Positions 58,110 to 64,000 of a stretch of 64,000 bases of DNA are shown one piece after another. Every line of letters starts with the position of its first letter. Within the stretch, counting starts at the first letter, position 1. A program made the translations under genes and the position numbers. This DNA is from Aplidium turbinatum (lineage: Eukaryota > Chordata > Ascidiacea > Aplousobranchia > Polyclinidae), in contig OU964924.1 in the NCBI GenBank assembly GCA_918807975.1, forward strand, positions 322,501-386,500, read 5' to 3'. Under the pieces are notes generated by a model. That model saw only the letters and a list, made by a program, of their open reading frames with translations, was not told the origin of the DNA and did not search any database.

Positions 58110-58380
58110 TTCTTAATTTGTGTTGGTTTGGTATTTTTATTGTAAAAATTGAATTTCTGAGAATTGGTACAAAATAGTAAAGTTAGCGCTGCATAAATAT
58201 AATGCCTACTTTAGACTGACAATTAATTCATTCGGGTAGATGAAGCATCGTGCTTTCCAACGATCTAAGCAGAAATGAGAAAGCTGGAGGCACTATAAGC
58301 AGAAATGAGAAAGCTGGAGGGCGGAGGCACTATAAGCAGAAATGAGAAAGCTGGAGGCACTATTCCGCCTTTACCCTACT
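58110..58380 (-). repeat. Satellite unit, right arm part 2, with local triplication
   Basis: One minus-orientation unit of the ~390-bp satellite, continuing where the array broke off at 49565. The segment taagcagaaatgagaaagct with ggaggcac is repeated three times at 58264-58362. Confidence 0.88.
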
Positions 58381-60206
58381 TCTATTCCGCGTTTTTGCAC
58401 CCTTCCTAAAAGTAGTTGCGTTTTTTTGCATGATGTCACACATTTTCATGACGTCACTGACCAAGGCGGCCGATGCTAAACCAGCACCAAAAGTGCTTTA
58501 TATAGACCTACCTCCACACAAACAAGTTTTTTACACATTATTTTATTTCCAAAATCATAATCTATTCATTCTAAAAAATGCCAATTCAAAAATTGGTGTT
58601 CTAAATTTTGAATTCGAACTCACAAATAAAAAAATTCCTTGAGACTCATTTCCTTACTTCTGTGTCATCGGAGAGTAGTTTCTGCTGTCATCAGAACTTA
58701 AATAAAAAAAAAAGCTTGGAATCCCTGCAAGTCCATGCATCATAGAGATGCAGCAAACCCAAAATTTTTATCAGCACACCGCACCGCAACTGACTCATTT
58801 ATCCGCGCACCGCACACCACAATTTATCTGGAACTTTGACACTGCACCGCATTGCAAATTACAAAAAATATTCTAAGGCGTAACCGTATTTTTTAGAAAG
58901 TCAATTGTGGCAAAAAGCACCCATGGCATATAACTGGTAACCTACCAGTACAGTTGTGCACTAATTGACTAGGCTAACCAGATCATATTCTCTTATCAGC
59001 GACACATCTAAGTTCTAAGACATCATGCTTTTTCAAATACAATGTTCCTGGATCCAGTATCAGGACTTTTGAATACTTTTTGTAAGCAATAATGCAATTT
59101 CAATATCAGTGGCTATATGAATACTATATGAGTCTCTTGCTCTTCTTTGCTATGAGCTAAACGCATCAAGACGTGTTCCCCTTACGACCATCAGCACTCT
59201 TGATAACGCACCATGGTCGATCTTCATAGCAACTGTCCATACAAATCTTAAATATATCAGCTAAAGCTATGTGGGCTAATAAAGCTATAGCCTAAATATA
59301 TGTTGTTTTTGTTTTGTAACATTTTCTTTTTTTATTTTCCTTTTATATCTTAAATTTTTCTGAAGGTGTTGCCACCGTGCCAAATTTCTTTCAACTCAAT
59401 AACTTACTTCGGTTTCAAGCACGTTTAGTCGCTTCTACCCTTTTCTCGACCTTTGCTATTGGTCACAGCGGTAAACCATAATCTCTTCGTGGGAAAATTG
59501 TAACATAAGATTCCCGAATCCGTTCGTCTGCATGTAGGTGACCGAAAAATAAACACTCTTTCGAAACGTCTTTTCAAAAGTGTATTCCTGTAAAATTAGC
59601 CCGCGGCTATCGAAATCGAAATGCAACGCCTTACACCTCTAAAACTGTCACTACGATACAGATTACTTGGATAAAAGACGGAGAGTTTGTCCAGCTAGCA
59701 AGCACCAAATAAACCAGTTAAATGTGCGACCGACTTCCAACAAACAACTTCGAGAATGAATCAGAAAAATTTGTGATAACTCAAAGGCACGAGAGCAGTT
59801 CGTGACGCAATATTTCATGTCCAAACAGGTCTCAAACTGAAACAGGTTTAAACCGGTTTGACACGAGTCTTACGGACGATGGTGCAATTTTGGCTCATGT
59901 TTTAGGAATTTCCATGACGTAATATTCAGTAGACCCGAACGGTTTCTACATGACGTTTGACCAGGCGAACAACCGTCTGGAACAGCTATGCTGACGTGTA
60001 TTGTTTTGATGTCAGAAATAAAAACAACTGAACTGAATACACGCACAAGAGTAAAGCTTATAGCCTGAACTCACTGGGCTAACTGTTATAGTAACTACGG
60101 TAATGCGATAAGTTGCGCTCGGGCTATAGCCTGGGAGCTGAGCTTATCAGCTAGGCTATTAAGTTTAACCAAAAACATTCGTACAGTTTCCCTCACAAGA
60201 CAGGGC

Positions 60207-61440
60207 CATGGATGGATCCAAGGGGGGGGTGTGGGGGGGTGTGCACCCCCCCAAAAATTTTCAAACTGCTATTATTTTAATAAACTAATGGTACTAAGAT
60301 CTACTAGTATTACTTTATATTTTGATAGATCATAGCATTTTATATCAGCATGTAACGAATTGATGCTGAGTAGATTATGGAATGTGTACCAATGGAAATA
60401 ATCATGTGTTTTGTACTGCTTATGTTTTTAAACTTTAGAATATTTCCCAAAATTTCATCACGTTCTTGAATTTTGTTATACCATAAGTGTTTTTTATTCA
60501 TGATGTTTTTAAGACTTGATTTTTCATGCAAACTTTCTCCGTTTTCAGGTCTTTATTAATATTAAACAAAAACATCTGTATTAACAACATGAATGCTTAT
60601 CAGGGGTGCAACCTAATTCGTACCATGAACAATTCGTACAGTCAGTTCGTACCTTGAAAAGATCGAGAGAAAAAATTAAAAAAGCCGAAGTCGCTGATCG
60701 CAGTTTCCACAAACATTTTGAAAGGGTTAGGGTATCGGAGTATCGGTTAGGTAAGATCGAGAGAAAAAATAGAACATCGCTGATCGCAGTTTCCGTTTTT
60801 CCGCAAACATTTAAAAATTTCTGCTAATGATCCTAAGAGTTTGCCAAAGTCGCTGATCGCAGTTTCCGCAAACATTTAAAAAGGGTTAGGGTTGATCGGA
60901 TTTTCCGCAAACATTTTAAAAGGGTTAGGATGTTTCCGCAAACAAACAAACTGAAAAGATCAAGAGAAAAAATAGAACAAAGCCGAAGTCGCTGATCGCA
61001 GTTTCCGTTTTTTCGCAGTTTCCGCAAACATTTAACAATTTCCGGTAATGATCCTAATTCCTAAGAGTTTGCCGATGTCGCTAATCGCAGTTTCCGCAAA
61101 CATTTTAAAAGGGTTGGGGGTTAGGGTTGATCGGAGTTTCTGCAAACATTTTAAAATTTCTGGTAATGATCCTAAGAATTTGTGTTTGTTTGCGGAAAAT
61201 TTTTAAATGTTTGCGAAAACTGCGATCAGCGACTTCGGCTTTTTTTAATTTTTTCTCGATCTTTTCAAGGTACGAACTGACGGTACGAATTGTTCATGGT
61301 ATGAATTAGGTTGCATCCGCTTATCAGTATGCCAACTACAGCAAAGACACACTTTGACAGTGCCACGCTGATGGACCTCCGTGAATGAAAATAGATTGCA
61401 GCGGCACCCCCCCAAATATTAGAGGCTGGATCCATCCCTG
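60207..61440. mobile_element. 1.2-kb hAT-like element, middle of three nested
   Basis: Left end catggatggatcca and right end tggatccatccctg are inverted; perfect 8-bp duplication gacagggc (60199-60206, 61441-61448). G-runs and C-runs (aaggggggggt; gcacccccccaaa) are subterminal. No transposase. Interrupted at 60604-61318. Confidence 0.85.
60604..61318. mobile_element. 715-bp long-inverted-repeat element with 9-bp duplication, innermost
   Basis: Arms of about 115 bp: gggtgcaacctaattcgtac at the left, and ggatgcaacctaattcatac as the complement of the right end. Flanked by a 9-bp direct repeat gcttatcag (60595-60603, 61319-61327). Long arms and a 9-bp duplication point to Mutator-like (MULE) non-autonomous elements. 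The middle holds four or five tandem copies of cgctgatcgcagtttccgca with caaacatttt(a/g)aaagggt. Confidence 0.83.
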
Positions 61441-61751
61441 GACAGGGCCCCAAAAACCCCGCCAAATGCCAGCCATTTGCAATTTGCATAGCTTTCCAGC
61501 TTAGGGTTTCCAAAGGAAAAAAAAACTGATCCATGTTTCCAATTTAAATTTGAAGTTTCTAATTTGAATTTGAAGTTATAACTGATTTTCTTGAAAAGTT
61601 GAAAGTTTACGTTTACGAAAGTTTAATTTCTTGAAAGTTTACGCGGCAAGCGGCGCGGCTTTGTCACTTCAACCTTCCACTCGGCGCGGCACGCGGCGAA
61701 AAAGTCAAAAGCGGCCGCGTACGCGGCGCGGCTTGCATCATTAATGCATCA

Positions 61752-63057
61752 CATTTATTTCAAGAATGACACTTATTGATGCCATTCTACACAATAATTG
61801 TCATAAAAATAAAGGATGCAATGTTGACTACAATAAAAAAAAACTCTTTACTTCAGTGTTACTAAAAGAAAAAAATAAGCCCAAATTTGAGGAAAAAAAG
61901 GCAGGGTTGGCAAGTTGGCAACACTTAGTGAGGATCGAAGATCAAGATTTTGTATGTGTTCACGAAATTATGGCCAAGCTATCTGTCTCCGTATTGTGGC
62001 ATAGATTGTAGCGCAATCGTGACGTCATCATTGCGATGCACTGTCACGATGCACCCGTCTCTTTTTAACAATATAGGCCTACCATCTTAACTCAACACAT
62101 GCGGAAGTAGTGGAACTTGAGTCGAAAGTTGGGAAGAAGACAGGTTGGATAGCAGTTCATACATAGCTGTTATCAGGAAGAAAGAACAGTATGATTGATC
62201 TATTCTTGATTGAAAATGCCAGTTTTTTTTTAAATGTCAAGCTCAATAGCCATGCTACTTTATGTATTGGCTTGAACTCTTATTGTTTGCACTGAAGTTT
62301 AAATGTCCTTGCTACAAGAGTTTATTGAATTCAAAAGTTTTTCTTTATTATTTTTAACCCTTTGAGGATCATTAATTTTCTACCCAAAAAAAATTATGTA
62401 AAATTTGTTTGTTTACACTTCATATGTCATATAAACAACACCTACGCAAAAAAAATAAAAAAGGATGTCTATCCTAAAATTAAGCATAGATATCCAATAG
62501 GCTACTACGTTAGGGTATCAGCAGTGGCAATTTTTTTGAAGTCAACTTCAATTCAATTCAATTTATTTTTCATTGATGGCGCGAACATGAAGAAAACAGC
62601 AAAGTAAACTCACGAATTTAGCACCAACAAAAAGGAAAGATGGCAAAACCAAAAGATTTAAAACATGCAAAAACAGTGTTGGAATGTCACTATCTTTAAT
62701 TTGCACAGCCACAAAACCTGGAAATGAGGTAGAAAAGATAAAAATTTTTATGTGAAAACGGTACAAAAATAGGGTTACAATTACAATCAACACTTGCCAG
62801 TGCAACAAGAGCGATTTTAAACACGAGCTGAAGTTAAACCAAACAAGCCCAAACCCTCTCTTTAACAAAAGAAAAATAGGCCGAATATTACTGTACAGTG
62901 TACAGGGGGTAATCGGCCTAATTTCATGGGACACATATGTCCTAGCGGTCCTCACCATCGAAATCAAGTTTATATTTGAATAAAACCGCAGAACTTCATT
63001 TATGGATCGCAGCAGGACATGACTTTTTTTTTTTTTCTTTCATCAGCCTATCTTGTT
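61752..63057. other. No gene recognised
   Basis: AT-rich. ttaaccctttgaggatc at 62356 looks like a piggyBac-type end without a partner. A tatgtccta / taggcctac-rich stretch is present. No frame I can support. Confidence 0.4.
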
Positions 63058-63265
63058 TCAACGTAATTTGTCGATGCTTGACATTTGTCACAGTTGAACA
63101 GGGAAACAGTTGACTCAATAACTGATATAGAATTTCGCTGTTTCCTGTCTGCTGTGGTATCTAGATTGCTATGGTGCTATTTTACTCGTAGGCCTATTGT
63201 GTATAATTGTACCGTAGGCCTACTATTCTCGCAACAGACAAAACAAAATTTTTTCTCTCTCTCTA
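63058..63265 (+). repeat. Dispersed repeat, copy 2
   Basis: Colinear with 57060-57270 (see there); differs mainly by insertion of gtaggcctac-type bases in the middle. Confidence 0.75.
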
Positions 63266-63560
63266 CCAAAGAGTGGCCCAATCGTCACAAGTTATAAAAC
63301 GAGCCCAAAATATGACAGATTTGCGCAAAATATAGACAAAAAAAATCGGTGAAAAATGGAACAAAAGTAAGCGAAAAAAGCCTCGACTGCTAAAATTTTT
63401 TCTAGGCTCTAAAGCAAAACTATTCCGGTACTGGCAATCCGATCCGGCTTTAAGCTTTTGGGTAGCCACTAGGCCTACAACATGACAATTAGCCTAATTC
63501 CCTGTAAGACACAGCCAACCAATCAGAACATAATATGTTCAAGTGAAGTGACTATCGTCC

Positions 63561-64000
63561 AGAGTTGCAAGTATCGGTTCCAAATCGCTATTCGATAGCG
63601 CTATTCTCTACTTTTTCAATATCGATTACGTCCAAGTCTTTTATTTTTTCCACCAATATCGTTTATAGTTTTTTCTTTACTTTTTTTTACTGAATCGATA
63701 TTCTTTATTCGATTGTTTTGCGACTTTTTTCAAGCCTTTAATTCTACTTAATAACATACGACGGACAAGGATATCATAACGTATTTTCACGCTTATGCGA
63801 GAAAAACGATAATTGAACAATACCGATCAAGCGGAGTTGAAAGGATAAGCATTTTGTTTGAAGTTATGCATGATTGAGCAGAAAGGGAACACTGGTAGGC
63901 AGTATAAAATTAGATACTTGATTTGTATTTTTTTTTAATTGCGCTTAATATCGGTTAGCCTATTCTTTATTCTTTACTTTTTTGGGAGGCTATCGGTATC
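63561..64000. mobile_element. Possible hAT element running off the window
   Basis: cagagttgcaagtatcggtt looks like a hAT left end; it is followed by tatcg-rich subterminal sequence (tcaatatcgatt, atatcgttta), and similar tatcggt motifs recur at the window edge (63948, 63993). The right end lies outside, so no target duplication can be tested. Confidence 0.4.

Larger units (their letters stand above)
44305..58488. mobile_element. 14-kb inverted-array (foldback-like) element with 8-bp target duplication
   Basis: Left end ggcgctggtttaggatcggc and the complement of the right end, ggtgctggtttagcatcggc, are inverted repeats; similarity continues for about 105 bp (gtcagtgacgtcat, gcaactacttt, agggtgcaaaaa). 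Both sides carry a perfect 8-bp direct repeat aaaagtgc (44297-44304, 58489-58496). The arms are ~390-bp tandem repeats, plus orientation on the left, minus on the right, turning at about 48190. A SINE, a LINE tail, a 30-bp micro-insertion and an ~8.5-kb block with two LINEs sit inside. No transposase of its own. GG-starting ends with an 8-bp duplication do not fit hAT (CA/TA) well; Merlin-like is one option, unproven. Confidence 0.82.
58743..61743. mobile_element. 3.0-kb hAT element, outermost of three nested
   Basis: Left end tagagatgcagcaaac; the complement of the right end is taatgatgcaagccgc. Perfect 8-bp duplication atgcatca (58735-58742, 61744-61751). Subterminal caccgca(c/a) motifs on the left and gcgcggc / acgcggc motifs on the right. 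No transposase seen. The interior is interrupted at 60207-61440. Confidence 0.8.

Noticed and set aside
62356-62380. TTAACCCTTTGAGG as the left end of another piggyBac-like element (also 18255)
   Set aside because: No inverted partner or second TTAA border could be found in the window.

Overview
The window looks like AT-rich, repeat-dense nuclear DNA of an invertebrate animal. The evidence is spliced genes with GT-AG introns, an animal-type LDLa-domain GPCR, an animal SVOP-type transporter, Penelope-like elements, tRNA-derived SINEs and many hAT transposons with fresh 8-bp target duplications. A marine invertebrate deuterostome such as a tunicate would fit, but nothing here fixes the species.

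Only two host genes can be supported. (1) On the minus strand, 18114 down to 8753, six exons join in perfect phase into an 869-residue receptor: signal peptide, 8-9 LDLa-type repeats, then a class A 7TM domain ending in NPxxY. It resembles GRL101/LGR-type receptors but shows no leucine-rich repeats. Its introns hold a SINE, another SINE, and Penelope-like elements, one of them interrupted by a hAT element. (2) On the minus strand, 32885-31338, an uninterrupted 515-codon gene encodes an SVOP/SV2-family 12-TM transporter.

The rest is almost entirely mobile DNA. 1-1966: SINE pieces. 1975-6465: a hAT shell holding a 218-bp hAT MITE, a 590-bp TTAA-flanked palindrome and a LINE tail. 8.7-18.1 kb: the receptor gene. 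19.1-19.6 kb: a hAT. 20.5-28.1 kb: two neighbouring copies of one TTAA-flanked (piggyBac-like) element, the first carrying a 172-bp satellite. 28.4-30.6 kb: SINE-like head, a hAT and an inverted repeat around telomere-like DNA. 31.3-32.9 kb: SVOP-like gene. 33.1-34.2 kb: a hAT with a C-terminal transposase remnant. 37.0-44.2 kb: a pile of related CATAGGCGCC-ended hATs inserted in each other. 44.3-58.5 kb: a 14-kb element with inverted ends, a perfect 8-bp target duplication and arms made of ~390-bp tandem repeats in opposite orientation; it has itself received a SINE, a LINE tail, an intact 1482-codon restriction-like-endonuclease LINE and a CR1/jockey-like LINE. 58.7-61.7 kb: three elements nested like dolls, each with its own target duplication.

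The most unusual items are the 14-kb inverted-array element, a 30-bp miniature insertion (48699-48728) that consists of little more than two hAT-like inverted ends with an 8-bp duplication, and the intact LINE inside the array. Reading was by eye, so old or diverged repeats are surely missed and superfamily assignments rest on ends and target duplications.
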